Shown: positions 1 through 9,617, counted from the first letter of the stretch. The stretch: DNA of 64,000 nt from Bog-756 sp963778165 (GCA_963778165.1 CAVZTE010000006.1:62001-126000); one strand, 5' to 3'. Made by a program: numbers and translations. Notes: generated by a model not told the origin, from the sequence alone.

Positions 1-1007
1 CGATCGTGATCTCGACCTTGCTCGACGTCAACACCCAGTCGGCCACGGGGTACGTGGCCCAGTTCACCAACGCCTCCGAGTTGCAGGCCGGCGACACGGT
101 CCGCATCGCCGGTGTGGAGGTCGGCAAGGTCAGCGGCGTGACCCTCCAGCAGGGCCATGCCGACGTCTCGTTCAGCGTTGACAGCTCGCAGCACCTGACC
201 ACGACGTCACTGGCCGCCATCCACTTCGAGAACCTCCTCGGTGAGCGGTTTCTGGCCATCCTCCCCGGTCCGGGCGGTGGGCGACCGCTAGCTCCCGGTG
301 GGGTGATCCCCCTGCAGCACACCACTCCGGCGATCGATCTCACCGCGGTGTTCGACGGGTTCCAGCCCCTGTTCGCAGCACTCTCGCCTCAGCAGGTGAA
401 CAATCTGGCCGGGTCGATCGTCGACGTCTTCCAGGGTGAGTCGGGAACGGTGTCGAACATCGTGGACCAGACGGCCTCGTTGACCAGCAACCTCGCCGAC
501 CGCCAACAGGTGATCGACACCCTCCTCACCAGCTTGTCGAGCCTCCTCAACACCGTCGGGGTCCACGACACCCAGCTCGGTCAACTCATCGGGAACTTCG
601 ACACCCTGATGACCAGCGTGGCCGGTTCGCGCGCCCAGCTGGGGTCGGCCATCGACAGCCTGGCCACAGCAGAGAGCACCACGACCGGTCTCATCAACCA
701 GGCCCAACCGACGCTCAACCAGGACATCCAATCGCTGGCCGTGGCCACCCGGTCCCTGAGTGCCAATCAACAGGGGCTGGACTCAGTCCTCAGCGGTTTC
801 CCCGGCCTGGTCGACACCCTGGCCAAGATCCAGTCCAACGGCAACTGGGTCGGTGTCTACCTGTGCAACCTGACCATCAACGTGTCCGGGCAACTGGACA
901 TCTCGCTCATCCCGGGGGTGAGCCCGGTCAACGCGTACCCGAATCCGGTCAAACTGCCCTCCGGGGTCATCGGTGACCCGGCCGACCACACGGCGAGTTG
1001 CTCGTGA
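1..1007 (+). CDS. Mce family protein (MceB position), 5' truncated by window edge
   Basis: Periplasmic/cell-wall lipid-shuttle subunit of an Mce import complex. The MlaD/MCE beta-barrel domain covers about residues 12-90 (GDTVRIAGVEVGKV core) and is followed by a long helical segment rich in Q, L and N, as in actinobacterial Mce proteins. The usual N-terminal membrane anchor is missing because the frame runs off the left edge; the first GTG in the window is probably internal. It is the first of five consecutive mce genes, three places before the lipoprotein member, so by the standard A-F order it is MceB. The stop overlaps the next start (GTGA). Family assignment is firm; the letter is inferred from order. 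Confidence 0.9.
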   Translation, partial: IVISTLLDVNTQSATGYVAQFTNASELQAGDTVRIAGVEVGKVSGVTLQQGHADVSFSVDSSQHLTTTSLAAIHFENLLGERFLAILPGPGGGRPLAPGGVIPLQHTTPAIDLTAVFDGFQPLFAALSPQQVNNLAGSIVDVFQGESGTVSNIVDQTASLTSNLADRQQVIDTLLTSLSSLLNTVGVHDTQLGQLIGNFDTLMTSVAGSRAQLGSAIDSLATAESTTTGLINQAQPTLNQDIQSLAVATRSLSANQQGLDSVLSGFPGLVDTLAKIQSNGNWVGVYLCNLTINVSGQLDISLIPGVSPVNAYPNPVKLPSGVIGDPADHTASCS

Positions 1008-2020
1008 AGCGGTTCCGCGAGCGCAACCGCGCCCTGACCGGCCTGGTCGGAGTGGTGGTCGTCCTATGCCTCGTGGTGGGGGCACTCAACTTCCCCAGGC
1101 TGCCGCTCATCCACGACAACGCCACCTACCAGGCCGACTTCGCCAATGCCGGCGGACTCGCCGCCGGAGACATCGTCACCGTCGACGGGGTGAAAGTGGG
1201 AAGCATCACCGGCATGGCTCTCCGCGGGGACGAGGTGCAGGTGACCTTCACGGCCTCGGGTACCCGGATCGGGACGACTTCCACCGCGGGGGCCGAGGTG
1301 CTCAGCCCGGTCGGGACCGAGTACATGGAGGTGACGCCGTCGGGCTCCGGATCTCTGCAGGGGCCGATTCCGGTGTCGCGGACGAGCGTGCCCTACAACC
1401 TGGTCACCGACCTGTCCGGCCTGGGCTCGGAGATCCAGCAGTACAACATCCCCCAGCTGGAGAAGGCCCTCGACGTCGGTAGCCAGGATCTGAATGCCAC
1501 CGAGGTGAGCCAGACCACCAGCGCCTTCCGGGGCCTGGCCGCCATCTCACGGGTGATCGGCAACGAGGGGACGTCCCTGGCCGCCGTGGTCTCGCAGGGG
1601 GCCAATCTGAGCAGCGTCCTCTCGCAGCGGAGCCACCAGCTCTTCAACCTGTTCGGCCAGACCGACCTGGTGCTGTCGGTGCTCCAGCAGCGTCGGGCCG
1701 CCATTGACCAGCTGCTGGCCTCGACGGCCACGCTGAGCCAGCAGATCACCTCGATCCTGTCGGTCAACAAGCCGGCACTCACCGCACTGCTCCAGAACCT
1801 CCAGTCGGTGTCGGCCATACTGGCCAAGGACAGCAACGACTTCGGGCAGGCCATACCAGTCCTGGCCGCCTTCAGCCGGTACGCGGCCAATACCGCCGGT
1901 TCGGGCCCCTTCGTCGACGTGTCGGTTCCCACCCTGTTGATCCCCGACGATCTGGCCGACCAGTGCTCCAAGCCCGGGACCTTCCCCAGCAGCAACCCCG
2001 AGGTGGGGTGCAGGCCATGA
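1004..2020 (+). CDS. Mce family protein (MceC position)
   Basis: Subunit of the same Mce lipid importer. I place the start at the GTG that overlaps the previous stop (GTGA) rather than the TTG two codons earlier. A basic N-terminus (KRFRERNR) precedes one transmembrane helix at about residues 12-32, then an MCE/MlaD domain at about 40-115 with GDIVTVDGVKVGSI, then an extended helical region that in this family forms the lipid tunnel. The stop overlaps the next start (ATGA), so translation of the mce genes is probably coupled. The substrate class (sterol, fatty acid or other lipid) cannot be read from the sequence. Confidence 0.92.
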   Translation: MKRFRERNRALTGLVGVVVVLCLVVGALNFPRLPLIHDNATYQADFANAGGLAAGDIVTVDGVKVGSITGMALRGDEVQVTFTASGTRIGTTSTAGAEVLSPVGTEYMEVTPSGSGSLQGPIPVSRTSVPYNLVTDLSGLGSEIQQYNIPQLEKALDVGSQDLNATEVSQTTSAFRGLAAISRVIGNEGTSLAAVVSQGANLSSVLSQRSHQLFNLFGQTDLVLSVLQQRRAAIDQLLASTATLSQQITSILSVNKPALTALLQNLQSVSAILAKDSNDFGQAIPVLAAFSRYAANTAGSGPFVDVSVPTLLIPDDLADQCSKPGTFPSSNPEVGCRP

Positions 2021-3234
2021 CCTCGCCCATCTACGGGTTGGGGACCGGCCGGCGGCCGTCGATCCTGAAGCGCAGACCGGTCCGAGTAGCCCTGGGCATC
2101 GCCGCCGCCGCGGTCGTGGCCCTGCTGGTGGGCGGCCTGCTGGCCCTGGTGGTCCGGGGGCCGTCCTCGATGACCATCACGGCCAGGTTCGCCACCGCCC
2201 CCGGCCTGTACACGGGCAACCCGGTGGACGTTCTCGGCATGCCGGTGGGGTCGGTCACCGCCATCACCCCCGGGCCCTCCTACGTGACGGTGACGATGCG
2301 GGTGCCCACCTCCACGCCGATCCCGGCCGACGCCGACGCCCTCATCATGGCTCCCCAAGTGGTCAACGACCGCTACGTGCAGCTCAATCCGGGCTACCGC
2401 GGTGGGCCCCGGTTGCAGGACGGGGCCGTCATCCCCCTGACCCGCACCGCGGTGCCGATCTCGGTGGACGCCATCGTCGACAGCCTCGACCAACTGGCCA
2501 AGGCACTCGGTCCCAATGGAGCCAACGCCCACGGGGCCCTGTCCGCCTTCGTGGCCAGCTCGGCGCACGCCTTCGGAGGAAACGGCGCCGCTCTCCACTC
2601 GACCCTCACCTCGCTGGGCTCGGCCCTGGGCGCCCTTTCGTCCAAGAGCCCCCAGTTGACCTCGCTCTTCGACAACCTGGGCAACCTCAGCCAGGTGGCG
2701 TCCCAGTACACCAGCACCTACCAGGCGTTCGCCAACAACCTGGCCGCGGTGAGCACCGATCTGGCCTCCGACGACAGCAACATCGGCGCCACCCTGGCCA
2801 ATCTGCAGCGCGCCCTTCAGGCCCTGGCCCAGTTCGCCCAGACCAACTCATCCACCCTCGGGAACAGCGTCACCAATCTCGATGCCTTCGCCGGCGCCGT
2901 CGCCTCCAAACAACAGGCCCTGGCCCAGGCGTTCCAGGCGCTGCCCTTGGCGCTCAGCAACATCTCGGGCGCCGTCGACCCCGGTGCAGCCGGTGGTCCG
3001 GCCCTGCGGGCCCGCCTCGACCCGATGACGGGCTCGTCGGGGTACTCCCAGTCCGTCTGCGGCAACCCGCTCCTCCGCCTCCTGCTCCTCTCGATCGACC
3101 GTTCGCAGGACAAGTCCCCGATCACCGACCTCGACTGCGGAGTCAACGGTCTGTTGGCCAACCTCCAGACCCCGCCGGGCGCTTCCTCAGGCCCCGACCT
3201 CTCGATCAACGCCCTGGTGGGTGGTCAGCCGTGA
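2017..3234 (+). CDS. Mce family protein (MceD position)
   Basis: Third mce gene of the set, about 405 residues. The ATG overlaps the preceding stop by the ATGA arrangement; a longer frame upstream is only overlap with mceC. One transmembrane anchor lies at about residues 24-46 (alanine/valine rich), followed by the MCE domain with GNPVDVLGMPVGSV and a helical domain of repeated SQL/LSN-type heptads. A cysteine-containing segment near the C-terminus (SVCGNPLL and DLDCGVNG) could form a disulfide outside the membrane. Function is by family: part of the lipid conduit between the outer envelope and the inner-membrane permease, whose YrbE genes lie outside the window. Confidence 0.92.
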   Translation: MTSPIYGLGTGRRPSILKRRPVRVALGIAAAAVVALLVGGLLALVVRGPSSMTITARFATAPGLYTGNPVDVLGMPVGSVTAITPGPSYVTVTMRVPTSTPIPADADALIMAPQVVNDRYVQLNPGYRGGPRLQDGAVIPLTRTAVPISVDAIVDSLDQLAKALGPNGANAHGALSAFVASSAHAFGGNGAALHSTLTSLGSALGALSSKSPQLTSLFDNLGNLSQVASQYTSTYQAFANNLAAVSTDLASDDSNIGATLANLQRALQALAQFAQTNSSTLGNSVTNLDAFAGAVASKQQALAQAFQALPLALSNISGAVDPGAAGGPALRARLDPMTGSSGYSQSVCGNPLLRLLLLSIDRSQDKSPITDLDCGVNGLLANLQTPPGASSGPDLSINALVGGQP

Positions 3235-4370
3235 TGGGCCGACGGCAGCACAGACGGGACCGCTGGGTCCGGCGCTTGACCGGGCCGGCGCTGTGCGGGG
3301 TGGCCGCCGTGGCGCTGAGCAGTTGTGCCCTCAGTCTGCAGTCGCTCCCCAAGGTGAGTGGGCACCAGGGCCCCACCTACCCGGTCTATGCCACCTTTTC
3401 GAATGTCCTCAACCTGCCCAACGACGCTGAGGTCCGTGCCGGCGCCCAGGTGGTGGGCGAGATCGGCGCCATCTCCACCCAGGACTACCGGGCCGACCTG
3501 ACCCTGGACATCGACAAGTCGGTCCGTCTGCCGGTCGGGACCACCGCCCAGGTCCGCTTTGACGACCCGCTGGGTGACGAGTACATCCTTCTGCAGGCCC
3601 CCACCACCCCCACCACCTCCGCGACCGCGGCCGGCGAGGTCAACAGGGAGTTCCTCGCTCCCGGAGCGCACATCCCCGAGTCCGCCACGAGCACCGCACC
3701 GAGTGTCGAGGACACCTTCGGGGCCCTCTCGCTGGTGCTCAACGGCGGTGGGATCAACCAGCTGCAGACCATCATCGACCAGCTCAACAAGACCTTCGGC
3801 GGCAACCAGACGCCGATCCGGTCCTTCCTGACCACCATCGACAACGGGGTGAGCTCGCTCTCCGGTGGAAAGGTCGCCATCGACAATGCGCTGACCTCCA
3901 TCTCGAACCTGACCGACAAACTGAACGGTGGCCGAACCACCATCGCCACGGGAATCGGCACCATTGCGCCGGCGGTCGGCGTGCTGGCCAGCGAGAACAA
4001 GCAGATCTCCGGGCTGCTGGACAACCTGTCGAGCCTCGGAGCGGCCGGCGCCCAGATCGCCCAGCAGAGCGGGCAGAACGCGGTGACTGACGCCAAAGAC
4101 CTCCTGCCGGTGATCCAGCAGCTCAACTCGGTGTCCGCTCAGCTCGGACCGGACCTGAGCGTGCTGGCCAAGTTCGAGGCCGAGACCCCCAAGATCGCCC
4201 CGGGCGACTACCTGCAGGTCGACGCCATCGTCAACGTGCTCCTGCCGGCCGGAGGGTTCGAACCCACCCCGCTGGGCACGGCGCTCTCCGCCGACACCCG
4301 GGCCACCTCCACATCCCAACCACCGCAGGGGAGCCCGGCCGTGTCCGACCTCCTGGCCGCCAGTCTGTGA
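3231..4370 (+). CDS. Mce family lipoprotein (MceE/LprK position)
   Basis: The lipoprotein member of the operon. A basic leader is followed by a hydrophobic stretch ending in the lipobox ALSSC, so the mature protein would be lipid-anchored instead of carrying a transmembrane helix. The MCE domain is present (NDAEVRAGAQVVGEIGAI), then the helical tail. In characterised mce operons the fifth gene is the lipoprotein, which fixes the letters used for its neighbours. The GTG at the annotated start overlaps the preceding stop; the following ATG is an equal alternative. Confidence 0.93.
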   Translation: MMGRRQHRRDRWVRRLTGPALCGVAAVALSSCALSLQSLPKVSGHQGPTYPVYATFSNVLNLPNDAEVRAGAQVVGEIGAISTQDYRADLTLDIDKSVRLPVGTTAQVRFDDPLGDEYILLQAPTTPTTSATAAGEVNREFLAPGAHIPESATSTAPSVEDTFGALSLVLNGGGINQLQTIIDQLNKTFGGNQTPIRSFLTTIDNGVSSLSGGKVAIDNALTSISNLTDKLNGGRTTIATGIGTIAPAVGVLASENKQISGLLDNLSSLGAAGAQIAQQSGQNAVTDAKDLLPVIQQLNSVSAQLGPDLSVLAKFEAETPKIAPGDYLQVDAIVNVLLPAGGFEPTPLGTALSADTRATSTSQPPQGSPAVSDLLAASL

Positions 4371-4383
4371 TGAAGGCCAAGCC

Positions 4384-5463
4384 ATGAACAACAAGCTGCT
4401 CCCCCGGATGATCGCCCTGGTCGTGGTGGTGGTGGTCGGCGTCTACTACATCGTGTTCCAGGTCATGCAGTACCACGTGGTCTCCCGACCCTTCCCGGTC
4501 ACCGTGCTCATGCCGAGTGCCGGAGGCCTGTACTCGGGCGCCGACGTGACCTACCGGGGGGTGCAGGTGGGAACGGTCACCGCCCTGGATCTCCGGGCCG
4601 GTGGGGTGGGGGTGCAGGTGTCCATCGACGCCGGGCAGCACGTCCCCGACAACGGGCCGGTCCGGGTGAAGGAGCTGTCGGCGCTCGGTGAGCAGTATCT
4701 CGACTTCCAACCCACCCGCGGATCCGGCCCCGACCTGCGATCGGGATCGGTCGTCCCGGCCAACCGGGTGGTCCTCCCCACGCCGATCGGCAGCACGCTG
4801 GTGGACCTCAACACCATGCTTCAGAGCATCAACCCCCAGGACCTGCAGGTCGACGAGAACTTTTTGGCCAGCGCCTTCGTCGGCACCGGGCCCGACCTCC
4901 GCACCATCGTGGTGACCGGCCAACGGCTCTTCGACGCCCTGGTGGCAGCCCAGCCGGAGACGGTCAACCTCGTGGTGGATGGTCAGACCGATCTGCAGAC
5001 GCTGGAGGCCACCGATGGCGACCTGGCCACCTTCAGCCAGGGCCTGGTGTCCCTGACCCGGCAGCTCCGCGACTCCAACGGGGACGTCCAGGCGTTGATC
5101 CGCAACAGCCAGGCTGCCGAGGTACAGCTCAACCCGTTCTTGGCCAAGGATGGCGCCGCCATCTCCCAGCTCGTCACCAACCTCGGGATCGACTCGGCGG
5201 CGACCGAAACGAACCAGCCGGACGTCCGAGCCGTCTTCCAACTGCTGCCGGTGGTCTCCGGGCAGTTGGCCTCGGTGGTCGGCAACGGTCAGGTGCACGG
5301 CCAACTCGAGTTCAACACCGATGAACCGGTGTGCCCCTATATCCCCGGGAGCCAGATGCCCGGGCCGACCCAGACCGTGACCACCCCGTCGGTGGACAAC
5401 GCCTGCACTACCACCGCCCCCGGCATGTTGGCGCGGGGGTCGGGCAGCATCCCCGGTAGTTGA
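4384..5463 (+). CDS. Mce family protein (MceF position)
   Basis: Last mce gene. A short spacer after mceE carries GAAGG as ribosome-binding site before the ATG. A very hydrophobic helix (valine run, about residues 10-30) anchors the protein; the MCE domain follows (GADVTYRGVQVGTV), then the family's helical part, here including the NLVVDGQTDLQTLEATDGDL region. The C-terminus has two cysteines and a serine/glycine tail. The operon seems to end here, or to continue without strong hairpin into the next secreted protein 58 bases downstream. Confidence 0.92.
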   Translation: MNNKLLPRMIALVVVVVVGVYYIVFQVMQYHVVSRPFPVTVLMPSAGGLYSGADVTYRGVQVGTVTALDLRAGGVGVQVSIDAGQHVPDNGPVRVKELSALGEQYLDFQPTRGSGPDLRSGSVVPANRVVLPTPIGSTLVDLNTMLQSINPQDLQVDENFLASAFVGTGPDLRTIVVTGQRLFDALVAAQPETVNLVVDGQTDLQTLEATDGDLATFSQGLVSLTRQLRDSNGDVQALIRNSQAAEVQLNPFLAKDGAAISQLVTNLGIDSAATETNQPDVRAVFQLLPVVSGQLASVVGNGQVHGQLEFNTDEPVCPYIPGSQMPGPTQTVTTPSVDNACTTTAPGMLARGSGSIPGS

Positions 5464-5521
5464 TCGGGGAGGTTTGGGTACCAACTCGCCGGGAATATTA
5501 CCGAGACGTAACAAGTGCTGC

Positions 5522-6403
5522 ATGGCAGGAAGTGACGCCGAAAGGGGGAAAGTGCAACCACACCTTGGCAGATCGCGGCCGAGGGGCGCGGCTGTGGACG
5601 GTGCCCACCGACGGGGACCGGTCATGGCAGTGGTGGCACTGGTGGTGGTCGAGGCGCTTCTGGGGGTGGCGGTCACCCTGGTGGTCTTGGGCACCGGACC
5701 GGCACCGGCCGGCGCGCAAGCCCAGCCGCCGAGCACGAAGCCGTCGCCACCGGCGAAGGCCCGGACCCTGGCGGCTGAACCCCTGCCCGCCGACTGCGTG
5801 CCCGCGGCGTCCGGTCCCCCGACCTCCCCCTACCAACTCGGACTGGTGGGAACGGCGACCGGCGGTTCCCTGGCCACGGGTTCGGCGACGGTATCCGGCA
5901 TCGATGCCAAGGTGTGCGGACTGGTCACCCTGGTCAACGGCACGCCGCCGTGTTACGCCACCGGCTACATCGAGTCACCTCACGACGGCCAGCTGTACGG
6001 GGCACTTTCGATCGCGCTCACCCTGGTACCGGGTATGAACCCGACGGTCGGGTTCACGGCCAACCCGGGGACCATCACCGGCGGGTTCAACTGCGGCTCT
6101 TCTCAGAACGGGCTGTCCGTCGGCCTCAACGCCGCAGTCAGTGGCAGTACCGCGCCACTGTTCGGCGTGTCCTGCACGATTTCGGTGACCATCCCCCTGG
6201 GCGGGGCGGCCACCGGGCCGTTGGATGCCACCCGCGCCACCCTCACCAGCAACGACTTCAGCATTCCCGCCGTGCAGCCGTCCCCGACCTGTCCGAGTGC
6301 GGTGGCGGCCAACGTCGATGACATCGCCGGGCTGCCGCTGGCGGCGGGCCGGGCCACCGCCACCCTGCCGGTCACCGCCTCGATCTACCAACCGGCGCCG
6401 TAG
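5522..6403 (+). CDS. Secreted or membrane-anchored protein of unknown function, Mce-cluster associated
   Basis: No family recognised. About 293 residues: an Arg/His-rich N-terminus, one long hydrophobic helix (MAVVALVVVEALLG, about residues 35-56), a Pro/Ala/Lys linker and an extracellular beta-rich domain with several cysteines. The last 60 residues contain SNDFSIPA followed by a GLPLAAG motif; a related NDFAIPA or NSFAVPG segment occurs in two other secreted proteins of this cluster. Starts are uncertain: the ATG chosen lies well before the helix, but an internal ATG (at the helix itself) is possible. Position directly behind mceF suggests a role in Mce-dependent transport; this is inference. 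Confidence 0.7.
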   Translation: MAGSDAERGKVQPHLGRSRPRGAAVDGAHRRGPVMAVVALVVVEALLGVAVTLVVLGTGPAPAGAQAQPPSTKPSPPAKARTLAAEPLPADCVPAASGPPTSPYQLGLVGTATGGSLATGSATVSGIDAKVCGLVTLVNGTPPCYATGYIESPHDGQLYGALSIALTLVPGMNPTVGFTANPGTITGGFNCGSSQNGLSVGLNAAVSGSTAPLFGVSCTISVTIPLGGAATGPLDATRATLTSNDFSIPAVQPSPTCPSAVAANVDDIAGLPLAAGRATATLPVTASIYQPAP

Positions 6404-6488
6404 CGCACCGCCCCAAGTCAGTGACGGAAGGCAGGTGCCCACGATCTTGCAGCAAAAGACAACCAACACAAGGGAGGAACCAGAAACC

Positions 6489-7118
6489 ATGTCACGACCA
6501 GACAACACACTAGGGACGCACCCACCCGGGAAGGCTCGACGGGTCACATCCGTGGGCTCGAAGACCCTGGTGGTCATGTTGGCCACCGGAATGCTCCTCT
6601 TCGGGCTGGCCACGACGGCCTACGCCAGTCTGAAGGCCGGCACGACGGTCACCGGAACGCTCAAGTCCGGCACCAAGATGACCTTCAAGGGTGACATCGA
6701 CTCGGTGCCGATCACGGTCACCTGTACCAAGTTCACGGCCAAGGGCAAGGTCCCGAGCAAGGCCTCTGACACCATGACCCTGTCGGCTCCGCCCTCCATC
6801 ACCGGGTGCACCGACTCGTCGGGTGGAACGGACACCATCAAGACCGTGGGCACGTGGACGTTGTCGGAGACCTCGACCACGATGACCCTGAACATCCCCA
6901 AGACCGGGGCCACGTTCAAGTCGACCATTCTTTCCGGCTGCACCATCACGGTCGCCCCGACCGCAGTGGCCAAGGTAACTGGCAAGTACAACGACTCGAA
7001 TACGGACACGGTGACCAACGCCAAGATCCCGACGAAGGGCACGGGGTGCACCAGCACCACCGCCACCACGACGGCCACGATCGTGCTGAGCCCGGCGCCC
7101 GGAAAACCGCCGTTCTAG
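6489..7118 (+). CDS. Small secreted beta-rich protein of unknown function
   Basis: About 209 residues with a typical Sec signal peptide: basic start, hydrophobic core (TLVVMLATGMLLFGLATTA) and a cleavage site near AYAS. The mature part is almost entirely Thr/Ser/Lys/Gly-rich alternating beta sequence with three to four cysteines (TVTCTKF, ITGCTDS, LSGCTITV, GTGCTST), as in small disulfide-bonded beta-barrels. The ATG is preceded by AGGGAGGAA, a strong ribosome-binding site; an in-frame extension upstream overlaps the previous gene and is rejected. No function is recognisable; the location between mce genes and the Mce ATPase is the only hint. Confidence 0.75.
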   Translation: MSRPDNTLGTHPPGKARRVTSVGSKTLVVMLATGMLLFGLATTAYASLKAGTTVTGTLKSGTKMTFKGDIDSVPITVTCTKFTAKGKVPSKASDTMTLSAPPSITGCTDSSGGTDTIKTVGTWTLSETSTTMTLNIPKTGATFKSTILSGCTITVAPTAVAKVTGKYNDSNTDTVTNAKIPTKGTGCTSTTATTTATIVLSPAPGKPPF

Positions 7119-7193
7119 TCGTTTGATCACCCATCCTGCGGCAAGAAGTGCCGATCGTGCCCGGCCATGTGGTCGTGCCCGGTGGAGCACGGT

Positions 7194-7224
7194 GGGTGGA
7201 CGGTGCCAGGTGCACCGTCCACCC
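7194..7224 (+). terminator. Hairpin between two secreted-protein genes
   Basis: GGGTGGACGGTGC, a five-base loop, and the perfect complement GCACCGTCCACCC form a 13-bp stem 75 bases after one stop and 32 before the next start. There is no T-run, so it may act as a factor-dependent terminator or as an mRNA-stabilising end. Confidence 0.6.
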
Positions 7225-7256
7225 GTGCCGCGGGATGAAGGTGGCGGTCGGCGCCG

Positions 7257-8534
7257 ATGACCCGTCGAAGTCTGCGGTGGGCGGCATTGTTCGCCACCAT
7301 CGGCATCCTGGTGGTGGTGGCCATCCCCATCGCCGGAGGCGTCGCCTCGTCGCCACCCGGCCCGGCCAGACCGCACGGGGCGGCGGGCCGGTCTCGGCAG
7401 TCGCCCCCATCCACACATTCCAGCGCAGCCTCGCGATTGGCCGCCGCCGAGGCGGTGCTCCGTCGGGCCAGCGCCACCAGCGAGGCGCGGTTGACCGCAT
7501 TCGTGCAGAGCCCCGGAATGCCGACGTGTGCACCGCCACCGGTTCCGGCCGCCACCTACCCCCCGGGCGCGGCCTATGGGGTGCCGTTCCTGGCGGCCGT
7601 GACGAAAGGACAAGTCCTGGCCGGCTACGACGAGTGGACCGCCAATCACCTGGTCTACAAGGCCGGCAAGCAGACCTTCCACCTGTACCCGTGGCAGTCG
7701 AAGATCTACGACATCACCGGGTGGGTGACGGGCCTGCTCCAGCTGCCCAGTCTCACCGCTCAGGTCGCTCCCCAAGACGTCGTGTTCTGTGACAATCAGG
7801 GCAGGCCGAGCTGTCTGTCGGGTAAGTGGCCCGCCGGGCAGTGCATCCAGATCGAGGCCCAGTACGGCCCCTCGCCGGCCAGCACGACGCCCCCGCCGGC
7901 CCTGGGCAGCTATCACCCCGAAGGCAAGAGCTGCAGCAATTACTCGACCCCGACGTTCGAGTGCTTCCCGTACGTGGTGAGCTTGAAACCCTATGGGACG
8001 ACCTCGCTGGCGGTCACCGGAGTGGCCGGCGACGGCGCCCTCGAACTCTCCGTGTCGACCCGCGCCATCACCGTCGTGAAGGAGGTGCCACCGCCACCGT
8101 CAACGGTCAGATTCACCTGCCAGACCGCCCCGGTCAACGTGACCCTCTCGACTCAGTCGACGCCGCTGCCTGCCACGGCGCCGCCCACCCCGACCGCCCC
8201 GAACGCCGACCACCGAACACTCCAGACCCCGCCGCAACCCCAGACCGGAGCGTTGGCCGACGCCACCAGCACCGTGGCCAGCAACGACTTCGCCATACCG
8301 GCGTTCATCCCCGATGCCAGCGGCACACCGTGCTCCCTCTTCCTGGCCGACAGCCTCAACACCTACGCCGGCGGATGGGACTCGGTCTTCGCTGACCAGG
8401 GTGAGGGGCTCTATTACCTGAAGGGCGGGACCAACCCGATTTCGGCTGAGCCCGGTTGGGCCCAGTTCACTGCCACGACGACCATCGTCACCCTCGGCCT
8501 TCCCACCGGGCCACCTCCAGGCTTCAGTTTCTGA
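7257..8534 (+). CDS. Secreted protein of unknown function with NDF-x-IP motif
   Basis: About 425 residues. The N-terminal signal/anchor (RWAALFATIGILVVVAIPIAGG) is followed by a Pro-rich linker, a cysteine-containing globular region (about 80-300), a second Pro/Thr linker and a C-terminal part with SNDFAIPAFIPDASGTPC. That motif is shared with the proteins encoded just upstream and downstream, which suggests a common surface module. The stop codon lies inside a 14-bp hairpin. No enzyme motif is visible. Mce-related function is inferred only from location. Confidence 0.75.
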   Translation: MTRRSLRWAALFATIGILVVVAIPIAGGVASSPPGPARPHGAAGRSRQSPPSTHSSAASRLAAAEAVLRRASATSEARLTAFVQSPGMPTCAPPPVPAATYPPGAAYGVPFLAAVTKGQVLAGYDEWTANHLVYKAGKQTFHLYPWQSKIYDITGWVTGLLQLPSLTAQVAPQDVVFCDNQGRPSCLSGKWPAGQCIQIEAQYGPSPASTTPPPALGSYHPEGKSCSNYSTPTFECFPYVVSLKPYGTTSLAVTGVAGDGALELSVSTRAITVVKEVPPPPSTVRFTCQTAPVNVTLSTQSTPLPATAPPTPTAPNADHRTLQTPPQPQTGALADATSTVASNDFAIPAFIPDASGTPCSLFLADSLNTYAGGWDSVFADQGEGLYYLKGGTNPISAEPGWAQFTATTTIVTLGLPTGPPPGFSF

Positions 8535-8544
8535 AGCCTGGAGG
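8514..8544 (+). terminator. 14-bp hairpin overlapping a stop codon
   Basis: CCTCCAGGCTTCAG, loop TTT, CTGAAGCCTGGAGG: a perfect 14-bp stem whose right arm contains the stop of the preceding gene. Only about 40 bases separate it from the ATPase start, so it probably ends or attenuates transcription into the ATPase unit. No T-run follows. Confidence 0.65.
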
Positions 8545-8586
8545 CCGGGTCACTCGATAGCCTGACGACGAAGGGAAGGAGCCAAG

Positions 8587-9579
8587 TTGACGAAGAAAGG
8601 AGCGGTGATCCTCCAAGGCGAGTCCTCCCCGCTCTCGCCGGTGACAGGAACCCGCGTTCCGGAGGCGGCCATCTCCATCCAAGGCGTCTCCAAACGGTTC
8701 GGTGAGCACGTGGTGCTGGAGGACATCACCTTCGACGTACCACGGGGCGAGACCTCGGCGATCCTCGGCCCTTCGGGTACCGGGAAGTCGGTCCTGTTGA
8801 AGGTGATCATCGGCTTGCTACGGCCCGAGGCCGGCCAGGTGTTCATCGACGGCGAACCGATGGTTGGCGTCCGTGAGAAAGAGGTCCTGCGGATCCGGCG
8901 GAAGATCGGCGTGCTCTTTCAGGATGGCGCCCTCTTCGGCTCGATGAACCTGTTCGACAACATCGCCTTCCCCCTGATCGAGCACACCAATAAGACCGAC
9001 AAGGAAGTCCGGAGGATCGTCCTCGAGAAATCCGAGCTGGTCGGGCTGGTCAACCACCTTCACAAGCTTCCGGGCGAGGTGTCCGGAGGCATGCGCAAGC
9101 GCGCCGGCCTGGCCCGGGCCCTGGTGCTCGAACCGAAGATCTTGTTCTTCGACGAGCCGGACTCGGGTCTGGATCCGGTCCGGGTGGCGTACCTCGACGG
9201 TCTCATCAACAGCGTTCACGAAGAGACCGGGGCGACGTTCTTCATCATCAGCCACAACATCGAGTCGGTGAAGAGAACGGCCCACTACCTGGGGTTGCTC
9301 TTCAGGTCGAGGCTGGTGGGCTTCGGTTCCAAGGAGGAGATGACCACCTCGAAGGTCCCGGTGGTCGAGCAATTCCTGGCCGGACGGCCGGAGGGGCCGA
9401 TCGGCATGGACGAGATGGCCGACGCCGTGGAGGATGAGCTGGCGTTGGCACCGTCCGATCCGGACGTTCCGACGTTGACCGATCTGGCCTCCCGCCGAGG
9501 CGGGGGTCCCGATGAGAGCCCTGACGGCCCGCCCACCATGGAGGTCGACGAGACAGCCACACCGGGTCGGGCGCTGTGA
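8587..9579 (+). CDS. Mce/Mla-type ABC transporter ATP-binding protein (MceG-like)
   Basis: Cytoplasmic ATPase that would energise the YrbE permease of the Mce importer. Walker A GPSGTGKS is at about residues 61-68, the Q-loop is in VLFQDGALF, the signature is SGGMRKRAGLARAL and Walker B/D-loop is ILFFDEPDSGLDP, with the switch His in ISHNIES. The SGGMRKR signature and DSGLDP loop are characteristic of the MlaF/MkI subfamily rather than general importers. A C-terminal acidic tail of about 75 residues follows the catalytic core, as in MceG. The start is TTG, supported by AAGGAG six bases upstream. In mycobacteria the ATPase gene is unlinked; here it sits inside the cluster. Confidence 0.93.
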   Translation: MTKKGAVILQGESSPLSPVTGTRVPEAAISIQGVSKRFGEHVVLEDITFDVPRGETSAILGPSGTGKSVLLKVIIGLLRPEAGQVFIDGEPMVGVREKEVLRIRRKIGVLFQDGALFGSMNLFDNIAFPLIEHTNKTDKEVRRIVLEKSELVGLVNHLHKLPGEVSGGMRKRAGLARALVLEPKILFFDEPDSGLDPVRVAYLDGLINSVHEETGATFFIISHNIESVKRTAHYLGLLFRSRLVGFGSKEEMTTSKVPVVEQFLAGRPEGPIGMDEMADAVEDELALAPSDPDVPTLTDLASRRGGGPDESPDGPPTMEVDETATPGRAL

Positions 9580-9617
9580 GACCGGACAGTACCGATGGAG
9601 AGAGGAGTTTCAACGTG